Assembly (NCBI GenBank): GCA_934454585.1
Contig: CAKSFP010000044.1
Span: forward strand, 1 to 15,723
Direction of reading: 5' to 3'
DNA: 15,723 nucleotides
DNA from: an uncultured Clostridia bacterium
GTDB taxonomy: Bacteria; Bacillota; Clostridia; UMGS1810
Positions 1 to 6,212 of this stretch are shown here, in pieces; positions within the stretch are counted from its first letter, which is position 1, and the number at the start of each line of letters is the position of its first letter. Made by a program: the position numbers and the translations under genes. The notes below the pieces were generated by a model. The model searched no databases and was not told the origin of the DNA. It saw only the letters and a program-made list of their open reading frames with translations.

Positions 1-490
1 GGTGTTGATATTCCGAAAGCAAATTCAATGAATTGCCCGTCGGCATGAATTGAAATCGGTGATTTCATGAATTGTGCCTGCGCACACCCGATTTAATCGA
101 ATTACGATGGTCGTCCGCAAAACCAATGTCGGATGTCTGTACGGTAGGGAACGGTCCATGACCGTTCCCTACCGCCTATTTGTCAATTTGAGCGCGGTGT
201 TAATTACCTCGGGCGACCACGCAGGGTCGCCCCTACCAATAACTGTCCATTTGTGCGCGACCATTCGTTAATCACGCATTTTTGCCGGCCGATCTCCGTA
301 GGGGCGGGGTTCTACTCTGCCCGTTGCCGCGGACGGGTGTTGATATTCCGAAAGCAAATTCAATGAATTGCCCGTCGGCATGAATTGAAATCGGTGATTT
401 CATGAATTGTGCTTGCGTACACTTTAATTATAATACAACCGAGCAAAAATTTCAACATAATAACCAAATAGTTCACAGTATATTAACAGT
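1..490. repeat. Intergenic repeat mosaic, no gene seen
   Basis: No credible gene is visible here; open frames in it are built from repeats. It opens with an ATGAATTG-rich element (about 21-82) repeated almost exactly at 356-417; the direct repeat is at least 82 bases (1-82 and 336-417) and the first copy runs into the window edge. Between the copies sit three hairpin modules: GGAACGGTC/GACCGTTCC at about 150-172, GGGCGACC/GGTCGCCC at 211-232, and a GGGCGGGG-type hairpin at 302-322. The part 210-323 recurs at 9875-9989 and 10199-10313. The last 70 bases before the holin stop are AT-rich, and I could not find a clear terminator in them. Confidence 0.85.
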
Positions 491-739
491 TTATTTGTTC
501 ATCTGTAAGTCATCACCCTCGCCGTCCACGATGTCGATCACCTCTTTGGCGGCGGCTATGAGCCGCTGGGTGTCTATTCTGCCCTCGGTAATGATGTACG
601 CCACCGCCGGCAACACCACCATAAGTATGCTGCCGACGCTGTTCACCGTCGTGTCCGCCATGTTGAACATACCCAGTATGCCGCATATCACCGATATCAG
701 CGACATCATAAATTTTCTGCTCTTAAATTTTTCTTTCAT
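491..739 (-). CDS. Phage holin-like small membrane protein
   Basis: An 82-residue protein with a basic start (KEKFKSRKF), two hydrophobic stretches (about residues 10-26 and 33-51) and an acidic, hydrophilic tail. This is the usual layout of small Firmicute phage holins, which open the membrane so that the endolysin reaches the cell wall. The start is well supported by GGGAGGT 9 bases upstream. It is the last gene of a five-gene minus-strand block and begins 15 bases after the XhlA-like gene, so it was probably cotranscribed. The call rests on topology, size and position beside an endolysin and an XhlA-like gene, not on a conserved catalytic motif. The exact holin family is uncertain. Confidence 0.75.
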   Translation of the reverse strand: MKEKFKSRKFMMSLISVICGILGMFNMADTTVNSVGSILMVVLPAVAYIITEGRIDTQRLIAAAKEVIDIVDGEGDDLQMNK

Positions 740-754
740 TATTGATTACCTCCC

Positions 755-994
755 TCAAATAGATTTTATATACCACAGCAAAAATCCCACAAGCGTCGCC
801 ACCGTGGTGCCGCACACGCCCCACAGCGCCTTTGTCAGACTGCTCATCGTCTTGATGAGGCTGTTGACATTGTTCTGCAGCACCGCTATGTCGAGATTGT
901 GCTTGTTTATGGTGCGGTCGCCCGAGGCAAGCCGCTCCTCTATGCGCGCAAAATGCTCTCTGCACTCGTTGCGGATCATCATGTTCTCGTCCAT
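755..994 (-). CDS. XhlA-like phage lysis-associated protein
   Basis: A 79-residue protein with a long helical, probably coiled-coil N-terminal part (REHFARIEERL, then an Asn/Leu-rich stretch to about residue 55) and one C-terminal membrane segment (about 58-76, ending LLWYIKSI). This matches the haemolysin XhlA family of Bacillus and clostridial phages, which works with a holin to release the endolysin. AAGGAGG lies 7 bases before the ATG. It starts 18 bases after the endolysin stop and is followed by the holin. The combination endolysin, XhlA, holin is a standard lysis cassette, so the assignment is firm at family level. Confidence 0.8.
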   Translation of the reverse strand: MDENMMIRNECREHFARIEERLASGDRTINKHNLDIAVLQNNVNSLIKTMSSLTKALWGVCGTTVATLVGFLLWYIKSI

Positions 995-1012
995 GTCTGC
1001 CCCTCCTTCCCG

Positions 1013-1735
1013 TCAGATTTTGTTTGCAATTTTAACTACCAGATGACGGAAATCCTCGTCCGTCCACTCGCCGCGATACCATATTTCCGGCGTGTTGATA
1101 ACCCCGGCGCTGCAAAGTGCACTCACCGCCGCCGCAGGAGATTCCGCCCTTTTGCCGCCTATGCGCTCGGCGCATTTTGTCAGCAGATGTTTGAAATCCC
1201 CGTCGCTCCATGTGCCGCCGTACCAGATATCGGGAGTGTTGATTATCCCTTTTTTCACCAGGTGCGATATGGCAGCCGTCACGGTCGTGATTTGATTTCC
1301 GCTCATTTCCTTGTATCCCGAAAAATCACTCACGGCAACCTCTGTGCCGAAATTCTGCCACCGCGCGCGGCTCTTTCGCACATCTATATGCACAAATCCG
1401 TTGTACAAACCGATGCCGCCCGACTTCGGCATGAGAAACTCGCCATACTCTGCCACGGCGCGCGGCTCAATTTTACCGAGCGTGATGTCCGCAGCGGTGC
1501 CGAGGGTGTGTTGGCTGCCCGTCACTCCGCCGATTTTTTTGTTGTACGCCGCAGTTCTGTAGGCGCTGTTGATTGTGACCGCCGTGTCGAAACGGTCGCG
1601 GATTTTCTGCAAAATTTTCACCAATTCGGTGTCTATGAGTATGAGATCACTCCCATCCCGACAGGCAAATTCACCCACGGTGAAGTTTTTGCTCAGCGCG
1701 TGGGCGCTGTCTTTTCTTGAATATTTTTCTACCAT
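1013..1735 (-). CDS. Phage endolysin, M15 peptidase with two C-terminal repeats
   Basis: A 240-residue protein that probably cleaves peptide cross-links in peptidoglycan. Residues about 15-122 form an M15 (VanY/peptidase M15_3 type) domain. SAYR at 57-60, SQHTLGTAADI giving zinc ligands H76 and D83, and FVHID giving H116 and D118 are the expected metal and catalytic residues. No signal peptide is seen, as expected when export depends on a holin. The C-terminal part holds two near-identical 38-residue units (about 155-192 and 203-240), each with the pattern GxINTPxIWYxGxW and a hydrophobic helix. They are probably wall-binding repeats like those on many clostridial endolysins. GGAG lies 9 bases before the ATG. 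The gene follows the Prp-like gene by 23 bases, exactly where capsid and tail genes would normally be. Confidence 0.88.
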   Translation of the reverse strand: MVEKYSRKDSAHALSKNFTVGEFACRDGSDLILIDTELVKILQKIRDRFDTAVTINSAYRTAAYNKKIGGVTGSQHTLGTAADITLGKIEPRAVAEYGEFLMPKSGGIGLYNGFVHIDVRKSRARWQNFGTEVAVSDFSGYKEMSGNQITTVTAAISHLVKKGIINTPDIWYGGTWSDGDFKHLLTKCAERIGGKRAESPAAAVSALCSAGVINTPEIWYRGEWTDEDFRHLVVKIANKI

Positions 1736-1758
1736 TGTTTTTCACTCCTTGTTACAAA

Positions 1759-2076
1759 TTATGAATCGCACCTTTCAATCCCCACATTATCCGGATATTC
1801 CTCTTTAAGCAACCGAAACCCGGTGAGAATCGCACGGACAACCGCAACGGCGCCGAGGCTTCCGACGGTGTTTTTGAACCCGATGTGCGCGTAGCCGTCC
1901 GCATAGCAGATTTTTTTGTCGCGCAGCGGCATATCCTTTATGGTCTGCATGAGCGTGAAAGAAAGCATTGACGCCGCAGCGCAGCACAGGTCTGTGCCGT
2001 TGGCGTCCGCAGCCCCGGCGTGGCCGGACACCGTGAGTTCGATTCGTTTGCCGAATGTGTATGTGATTTTTGTCAT
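1759..2076 (-). CDS. Prp-like cysteine protease, phage-encoded
   Basis: A 105-residue protein of the ribosomal-processing cysteine protease (Prp) family. The hallmark is seen at residues 18-36: GHAG, then TDLCCAAAS. H19 is the catalytic His; by alignment with the usual DIVCAxxS motif the nucleophile is C32 (the adjacent C31 is extra), giving a His-Cys spacing of 13, one more than I recall for the staphylococcal enzyme. Chromosomal Prp trims the N-terminus of ribosomal protein L27 and sits between the L21 and L27 genes. Here neither is present. The gene instead follows the portal gene by 21 bases, the usual place of a prohead protease. AAGGAG precedes the ATG. I infer a phage-maturation role; cleavage of the host L27 or of another protein is possible. 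Confidence 0.85.
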   Translation of the reverse strand: MTKITYTFGKRIELTVSGHAGAADANGTDLCCAAASMLSFTLMQTIKDMPLRDKKICYADGYAHIGFKNTVGSLGAVAVVRAILTGFRLLKEEYPDNVGIERCDS

Positions 2077-2097
2077 TTTTGTTTTCTCCTTTTTTCC

Positions 2098-3927
2098 CTA
2101 AAACGCTCCCCTTGCCGCAGCAAGCCTGTCTCTGCCGAGCATCTCGCTAAGCGCCGCTTTTTTTATCACATCGCCGCCGCCTGATCCTTCTCCGCCTTGG
2201 CGGCTCTGCGCCCCTCTCAGCGCACCGCTGCCGTAGGCATACTCAATTATCTCCGCCATCTTCTGCATCTGCTCGTTCATCTCCCCGATTTGGTTCTGTG
2301 CGGCAAGGTTTGCGCTTATCTTCTCCATAATCTCACTCTTGCCGTCAAAATCCATCATGTCAAGACAAATGAGCGCTTGCTGTGCATTTGCCGGATTGAA
2401 AATTCCTGCCGCAAAAAGCTCTTTTGCAAGCTCGTTCTGCGCCGTCTTTGAGAAAGGCGACGCTTTTTGAGAAGTGACCGACACATCAAAAATCGGTCGT
2501 CTGCCCGAGAGTGCGTCTGCCGCACCGTTGTTGACATACTCCACATAGTCCGCCTCGCCGTTCGGCGCGGTTATGCGAAAACACCGCGCCCCGTCATAGA
2601 ACTGACGAATCAGCTCAATCATCATGTAGTTGACCGCACGGAATGCCCGATACGACCCTTTGATCATATCGCGGCTCAGCTTGTTTCCTGCCTCCTGAAG
2701 CGCGGCAATGGCGCTCGCCGCCGTAACTCCGTTGTAGGTGCCGCCCGAGAGCACATCACGATTTCCGCCGACTTCTTTAAGCTCGCCGATCTTCTGATTA
2801 AGCAGCGATATCACCCCGGAATCAAGCTGAGAGACTGTTATCTCCCTCATGTTGCGCTCGTCTATGTTGCCGGCGACATGCACAAACTCGCGCGACCAAT
2901 CGGCAAATTCTTCTTCATTTATACCCGTGTTATCGGATATAAAAAACCGTCTGCGCCCCGCCTGCATGGCGTTTTTTATGATGATCTGATTCAGCTTGTC
3001 AATGTAGAGCTGCACATCCTTCATGATGTCGATGTAGCCGAAGCCGCACGGCGTGCCCTCCTCCACAAACAGGGTGTCGAACACAAACGGATAAAGCCCG
3101 TGGTCGTAGTAACCGCGCTCAGCGTAGTACGGATCGTTTTGCGACGCATAGAGCACAGTGTTGCCGACATATTTGCAATAATGCACAACTTCTCTCGTGC
3201 CGACCCTAACCTTGTAGTACCAGTCGATGACGGCGCTCTTGCGTGATGTGTCCACCGCGTCGTCGTAGAGATAACGCTCCACATCCACCGCATTTGAACC
3301 TATGCCGTCGCCGAGCTGCGGATACATATCCTTGAGGAGGTCGTTGTCCACAAGCTCCACGGTAAAGAGATTGCGGCTTTTTTGGATGTCCTTGATGCCG
3401 CCCTCCCAGAAGATGTTGAGGATGTCCATCTGACGAATGTCAATGTCTCCCCTGCCGCCGTCCGCGCCGTTGTTCCAGAAAACTCCGTAGCAGCCGGTTC
3501 CGGTCTTCAGCTTGTACCACCACACATCGGAATAGGTTTTTTCAAAATCATTGCGTTCCAGCACGACGGGGAGAATCTGTGAGAGCGCCTGTGCCTGCTG
3601 CTCGTCGCTGCGCTCGCGCGGGAGCACGGCAGGCTCCGGGTAGTTGTCCATGGCGTCTGCGTGCTTGTTGGCGATGGCATTGAACAGCCATGCCGACGCC
3701 GGTTCGGGATCGGCAGAGTTCTGCGTGCGGATGAGATCCCAGTGCTGCATCTTCCACCATTGCTCGTTCTCGACGATTCTGCGCTCAAGATTCATCTTGC
3801 AGCGCTTGTATTCATTGAGGATTTCTGTTGCCTTTATCACATCATCTGATGTGATTGCACGGCGGTATTTTGTGCTTTTTTTCTGCTCTTTGCTGTATTC
3901 GGTTTTTTTCTTTTTTGTTCCGAACAT
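2098..3927 (-). CDS. Phage portal protein (P22-like)
   Basis: A 609-residue protein resembling the large podovirus/P22-type portals found in Firmicute prophages. Portals form the twelve-subunit ring through which DNA enters the capsid. The N-terminus is very basic (KKKKTEY to KYRR), followed by a typical start, NEQWWKMQHWD, then WLFNAIANKHADAMDNYPE. A Gly/Arg-rich linker occurs near the C-terminus. The frame is open upstream to 3987, but I choose the ATG at 3927 because AAGG sits 9 bases before it; the ATG at 3936 directly touches that site. There is no premature stop or frameshift. No terminase, scaffold or capsid gene lies on either side. It heads a run of five co-oriented genes with gaps of 15-23 bases. 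Confidence 0.85.
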   Translation of the reverse strand: MFGTKKKKTEYSKEQKKSTKYRRAITSDDVIKATEILNEYKRCKMNLERRIVENEQWWKMQHWDLIRTQNSADPEPASAWLFNAIANKHADAMDNYPEPAVLPRERSDEQQAQALSQILPVVLERNDFEKTYSDVWWYKLKTGTGCYGVFWNNGADGGRGDIDIRQMDILNIFWEGGIKDIQKSRNLFTVELVDNDLLKDMYPQLGDGIGSNAVDVERYLYDDAVDTSRKSAVIDWYYKVRVGTREVVHYCKYVGNTVLYASQNDPYYAERGYYDHGLYPFVFDTLFVEEGTPCGFGYIDIMKDVQLYIDKLNQIIIKNAMQAGRRRFFISDNTGINEEEFADWSREFVHVAGNIDERNMREITVSQLDSGVISLLNQKIGELKEVGGNRDVLSGGTYNGVTAASAIAALQEAGNKLSRDMIKGSYRAFRAVNYMMIELIRQFYDGARCFRITAPNGEADYVEYVNNGAADALSGRRPIFDVSVTSQKASPFSKTAQNELAKELFAAGIFNPANAQQALICLDMMDFDGKSEIMEKISANLAAQNQIGEMNEQMQKMAEIIEYAYGSGALRGAQSRQGGEGSGGGDVIKKAALSEMLGRDRLAAARGAF

Positions 3928-3987
3928 TTTTTTCATCCTTTCTTTGTTTCGGCATCGGGGCAAGCGGAGACGGATTTCCGTTCGCAC

Positions 3988-4751
3988 CGCAAATTTGCCG
4001 TGTTTTTGTGTGTTTCCGCTTTAATTGTATCTGTTTTTGCGGCAAGTTTCGCCTACTATGGAGAAAAAAATTTAATATTAAATTAAATTTTTTCAATGAA
4101 TTGCCTTGCGGCGCAGATTTAATTATTTTTGATTTTATGGATTGTGAACGGGCAAAACCGGGCAAATAAGATTAAAAGGCACCGGTTGGCAACGGGTGTT
4201 TGTTTTTTGCGGAACGACAAATTTAACACCCAGCAGCATAATTTGCGGCCGACCGCCGTAGGGGCAGGGCTCTGCTCTGCCCGTTTTGGGCAATTCCGTA
4301 ACAATCGGGCGGAGTAGAACCCCGCCCCTACAAGTGCATTAACGGAATGTTGCCGCAAATGTGGGTTTGTGCGCAATTCGCGGGGCGATGGGGTCATCGC
4401 CCCCTACCGCCTATTTGTCAATTTGTGCATATGGCATAATTACATTTGCAATTCAATAAACATCTTTGCGGCGGAACGACACACAGGTCGTTCCCTACCG
4501 ACTGTTGATAAATTGCAAAAGGGTGTTAAAACACATTCATCGCCCGAATCACTGTTTGATAATTGCGCACTCGCTGCAATTACCGTAGGGAACGACCTAT
4601 GTGTCGTTCCGCAATGCACATCTTGGCACGGAACGGTCACGAACCGTTCCCTACGGATAATTATTAATTTGTGCGTAATTCGCGCATTTTTGCCGACCGA
4701 CCGCCGTAGGGGCAGGGCTCTGCTCTGCCCGTATTGGGGAAAATTCCGCAC
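3988..4751. repeat. Intergenic repeat mosaic upstream of the portal gene
   Basis: No gene seen. The first 100 bases are T-rich and contain an exact 16-base palindrome of A and T (4069-4084). An ATGAATTG-type element follows (4093-4147). Then come a partial module (4204-4234, recurring at 5582-5613), a head-to-head pair of GGGCAGGG-type hairpins (about 4261-4283 and 4306-4331), a GGGGCGATG hairpin (4382-4403), and three GGAACG-type hairpins within the 319-base repeat. The stretch 4256-4410 recurs at 9961-10116. No convincing promoter for the phage genes was found. Confidence 0.85.
4376..4694. repeat. 319-base direct repeat, copy 1
   Basis: Nearly identical (about five differences by eye) to 5664-5982, in the same orientation; the first part recurs at about 15645-15723, where the window ends. 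It contains one GGGGCGATG hairpin, then GGAACGAC hairpins at about 4475-4496 and 4588-4609 and a GGAACGGT hairpin at about 4630-4650, joined by AT-rich linkers. Translating it gives long but spurious frames. It lies left of the XRE repressor and lipoprotein genes. Confidence 0.92.
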
Positions 4752-4799
4752 AAAAAAAGAACATGGGCACTGCGCCGATTCGGGGTGCAGTGCCCATGT
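4752..4799 (-). terminator. Rho-independent terminator of the XRE repressor gene
   Basis: A perfect 13-base stem (ACATGGGCACTGC at 4761-4773 with its complement at 4787-4799) is followed, reading the minus strand, by TCTTTTTTTG. It begins at the stop codon of the XRE gene (4801-4803), so it ends that transcript. Confidence 0.92.
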
Positions 4800-4800
4800 T

Positions 4801-5118
4801 TTATTTGTCGATCATTACATCGATAATTTCATAAATTTTATTACGCTCATCTTCGGGTAAGGTGTTTAGTTTGTCGGATAAAATCGAATCCTTAACGCGA
4901 TATCCGTTATAATTGGTATCGGCAAGGAGCATATCGGCAGACACATCAAGCGCCTCGCATATCTTCAAAAATGTCTCAAGTGACGGAATTTTTTCTCCTC
5001 TTTCGATCATCCCTATATAATTTGTGCTCAGATCTGCCATTTCCGCAAGTTTGTCTTGGCGAATGTCCTTTTCTTTTCTGTACTTACGAATATTTTTACC
5101 GATTGTTTTCAGATTCAT
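4801..5118 (-). CDS. XRE/Cro-type transcriptional repressor
   Basis: A 105-residue protein with one helix-turn-helix of the HTH_3 (cI/Cro) family at about residues 5-60. The pattern IRKYRKEKDIRQDKLAEMA is followed by recognition helix STNYIGMIERGE and KIPSLETFLKICEALDVS. The C-terminal 40 residues (LPEDERNKIYEIIDVMI) probably form dimer helices. It binds DNA and likely represses its own and the divergent lipoprotein promoter. GGAG lies 10 bases before the ATG. Upstream is a probable promoter and a dyad; downstream is a strong terminator, so it is a single-gene transcript. The gene and its neighbour are clearly richer in A and T than the hydrogenase genes, which fits acquisition as a small cassette. 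Confidence 0.9.
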   Translation of the reverse strand: MNLKTIGKNIRKYRKEKDIRQDKLAEMADLSTNYIGMIERGEKIPSLETFLKICEALDVSADMLLADTNYNGYRVKDSILSDKLNTLPEDERNKIYEIIDVMIDK

Positions 5119-5146
5119 ATCACACTCTCCAACTGTTGATAATGAT

Positions 5147-5175
5147 AGTATAGATGAATTTTGAAATTATATAAA
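5147..5175 (-). promoter_or_regulatory. Putative sigma-A promoter of the XRE repressor gene
   Basis: Reading the minus strand, TTTATA (5175-5170) and TATACT (5152-5147) are 17 bases apart. The -10 matches 5 of 6 consensus bases, the -35 only 4. It lies 29 bases before the start codon. Confidence 0.5.
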
Positions 5176-5191
5176 CAAACTATATGGTTTG
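5176..5191. promoter_or_regulatory. Candidate XRE operator
   Basis: CAAACTATATGGTTTG is a 16-base dyad with half-sites CAAAC and GTTTG and two mismatched inner positions. It lies between the divergent XRE and lipoprotein promoters, right behind the proposed XRE -35 box, where an autorepressor could act on both genes. Assignment is by position and symmetry only. Confidence 0.45.
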
Positions 5192-5208
5192 AATAATAAC
5201 TAATAGTA

Positions 5209-5237
5209 TTGATTTTTATTTATAAAAATGATATTAT
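5209..5237 (+). promoter_or_regulatory. Putative sigma-A promoter of the lipoprotein gene
   Basis: TTGATT (5209-5214) and TATTAT (5232-5237) are separated by 17 bases and lie 22 bases before the ATG at 5259. Both boxes are close to consensus in an AT-rich region. Confidence 0.65.
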
Positions 5238-5258
5238 TTTTTTGGAGAGTGATTGAAT

Positions 5259-5561
5259 ATGAAAAAAATGTTATTTGTGTTTTTTATGATTTGCATGCTA
5301 TGTTCATGCAACAATTCTGTTGGAGAGAAAAAAATCGACACCGCAAGAGCCACACATGTTTATGAATCGGAACAGGAAATACCAAAAGAAGGAAATGAAA
5401 TCAAAAAAGAATATGTTTGTAATAAAAGGACAAAAAAATTTCATAAAAACTCTTGCATCAGTGTGCCTCGTATCAAACCAGAAAACAAGGAAAAGGTTTT
5501 TGACACATACAACAATCTTATTGAAACGGGATATAAGCCATGTAAAAATTGCAATCCGTGA
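5259..5561 (+). CDS. Small secreted lipoprotein with Ada-like Cys/His domain
   Basis: A 100-residue protein and the only plus-strand gene. Residues 1-17 are a lipoprotein signal: KK, a hydrophobic core, then L-C-S-C with lipidated Cys17, so the rest should sit outside the membrane. After a charged linker, residues 50-100 form a small domain with C54, H62, C66 and the terminal motif GYKPCKNCNP (C95, C98). This resembles the FHxxxC...GYxPCxxC zinc-binding domains related to the Ada metal domain that occur at the ends of various clostridial extracellular nucleases and ComEC-like proteins. Its role is unknown; metal or nucleic-acid binding at the surface is a guess. GGAGAG precedes the start. ATG 5259 is preferred; TTG 5253 is possible. 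It is divergent from the XRE gene, which probably regulates it. Confidence 0.75.
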   Translation: MKKMLFVFFMICMLCSCNNSVGEKKIDTARATHVYESEQEIPKEGNEIKKEYVCNKRTKKFHKNSCISVPRIKPENKEKVFDTYNNLIETGYKPCKNCNP

Positions 5562-5663
5562 ATTATGCCTTGTTTGTCAATATTCTTTGCGGAACGACAC
5601 AATTAACACCCCACCAGTCACATATGGTGTCGGGGTAGCTTGTCAAGTGTTAATTTGTGCGGA

Positions 5664-5982
5664 ATTTGCGGGGCGATGAGGTCATCGCCCCCTACCGCCT
5701 ATTTGTCAATTTGTGCATATGGCATAATTACATTTGCAATTCAATAAACATCTTTGCGGCGGAACGACACACAGGTCGTTCCCTACCGACTGTTGATAAA
5801 TTGCAAAAGGGTGTTAAAACACATTCATCGCCCGAATCACTGTTTGATAATTGCGCACTCGCTGCAATTACCGTAGGGAACGACCTATGTGTCGTTCCGC
5901 AATGCACATCTTGGCACGGAACGGTCACGGACCGTTCCCTACGGATAATTATCAATTTGTGCGTAATTCGCGCATTTCTGCC
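5664..5982. repeat. 319-base direct repeat, copy 2
   Basis: Same orientation as 4376-4694, offset 1288 bases, about 98% identical by eye. Differences include a G/A in the first hairpin loop and an A/G in the GGAACGGTCACG hairpin that changes pairing at the stem top. Together the copies bracket the XRE and lipoprotein genes. Confidence 0.92.
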
Positions 5983-6130
5983 GCCCAATCGTGCGTAGGG
6001 GCGACCCTGTGTGGTCGCCCGTTTTTGGGCAATTCCGTGATTCCGCCAATCGGGCGTAGGGGCAGGGCTCTGCTCTGCCTGTTTTTGGAAAATTCCGCAA
6101 CAATCGGGCGGAGTAGAACCCCGCCCCTAC

Positions 6131-6188
6131 CGCCTTGATGCAAGATTCATCAAAAGAAAAGAATCTATCTCATAGGCGAGGGCAAATT
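6131..6188. repeat. 58-base repeat family, copy 1
   Basis: Begins CGCCTTGATGCAAGATTCAT and ends near CATAGGCGAGGGCAAATTC. Recurs at 10114-10171 with one or two differences and at 11912-11964 with more. Each copy directly follows a CCCCTACC-like tail. No inverted repeat or coding capacity was seen. Confidence 0.85.
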
Positions 6189-6212
6189 CAATGAATTGCG
6201 CTGCGCGCATGA

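Larger units (their letters stand above)
5562..6212. repeat. Intergenic repeat mosaic between lipoprotein and RepA genes
   Basis: No gene seen. It holds an imperfect hairpin without a T-run (about 5607-5637), the second copy of the 319-base repeat (5664-5982), an inverted GGGCGACC hairpin (about 5998-6021), a head-to-head pair of GGGCAGGG and GGGCGGGG hairpins (about 6057-6080 and 6105-6130), a 58-base repeat (6131-6188) and a partial ATGAATTG element (6184-6210) touching the RepA stop codon. Confidence 0.85.

Noticed and set aside
402..1720. Long plus-strand open frames opposite the holin, XhlA and endolysin genes
   Set aside because: They are antisense to genes with clear domains and ribosome sites, and their translations show no recognisable family.
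2467..3246. 259-codon plus-strand frame opposite the portal gene
   Set aside because: Composition is a mirror of the portal coding strand; no domain and no ribosome binding site.
4069..4084. 16-base A/T palindrome as a regulatory operator for the phage operon
   Set aside because: Its simple A/T composition makes such a palindrome likely by chance, and no promoter could be aligned with it.
356..4147. ATGAATTG elements on both sides of the phage genes as attL/attR
   Set aside because: The same element occurs at many places unrelated to phage genes, and the two copies are not identical cores; no integrase is present.
4369..4860. 163-codon frame and its near copy at 5657-5998
   Set aside because: Both lie in the 319-base non-coding hairpin repeat, and one runs over the XRE terminator and stop.
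5607..5637. Terminator for the lipoprotein gene
   Set aside because: There is an imperfect hairpin but no following T-run; termination may instead occur in the repeat beyond.
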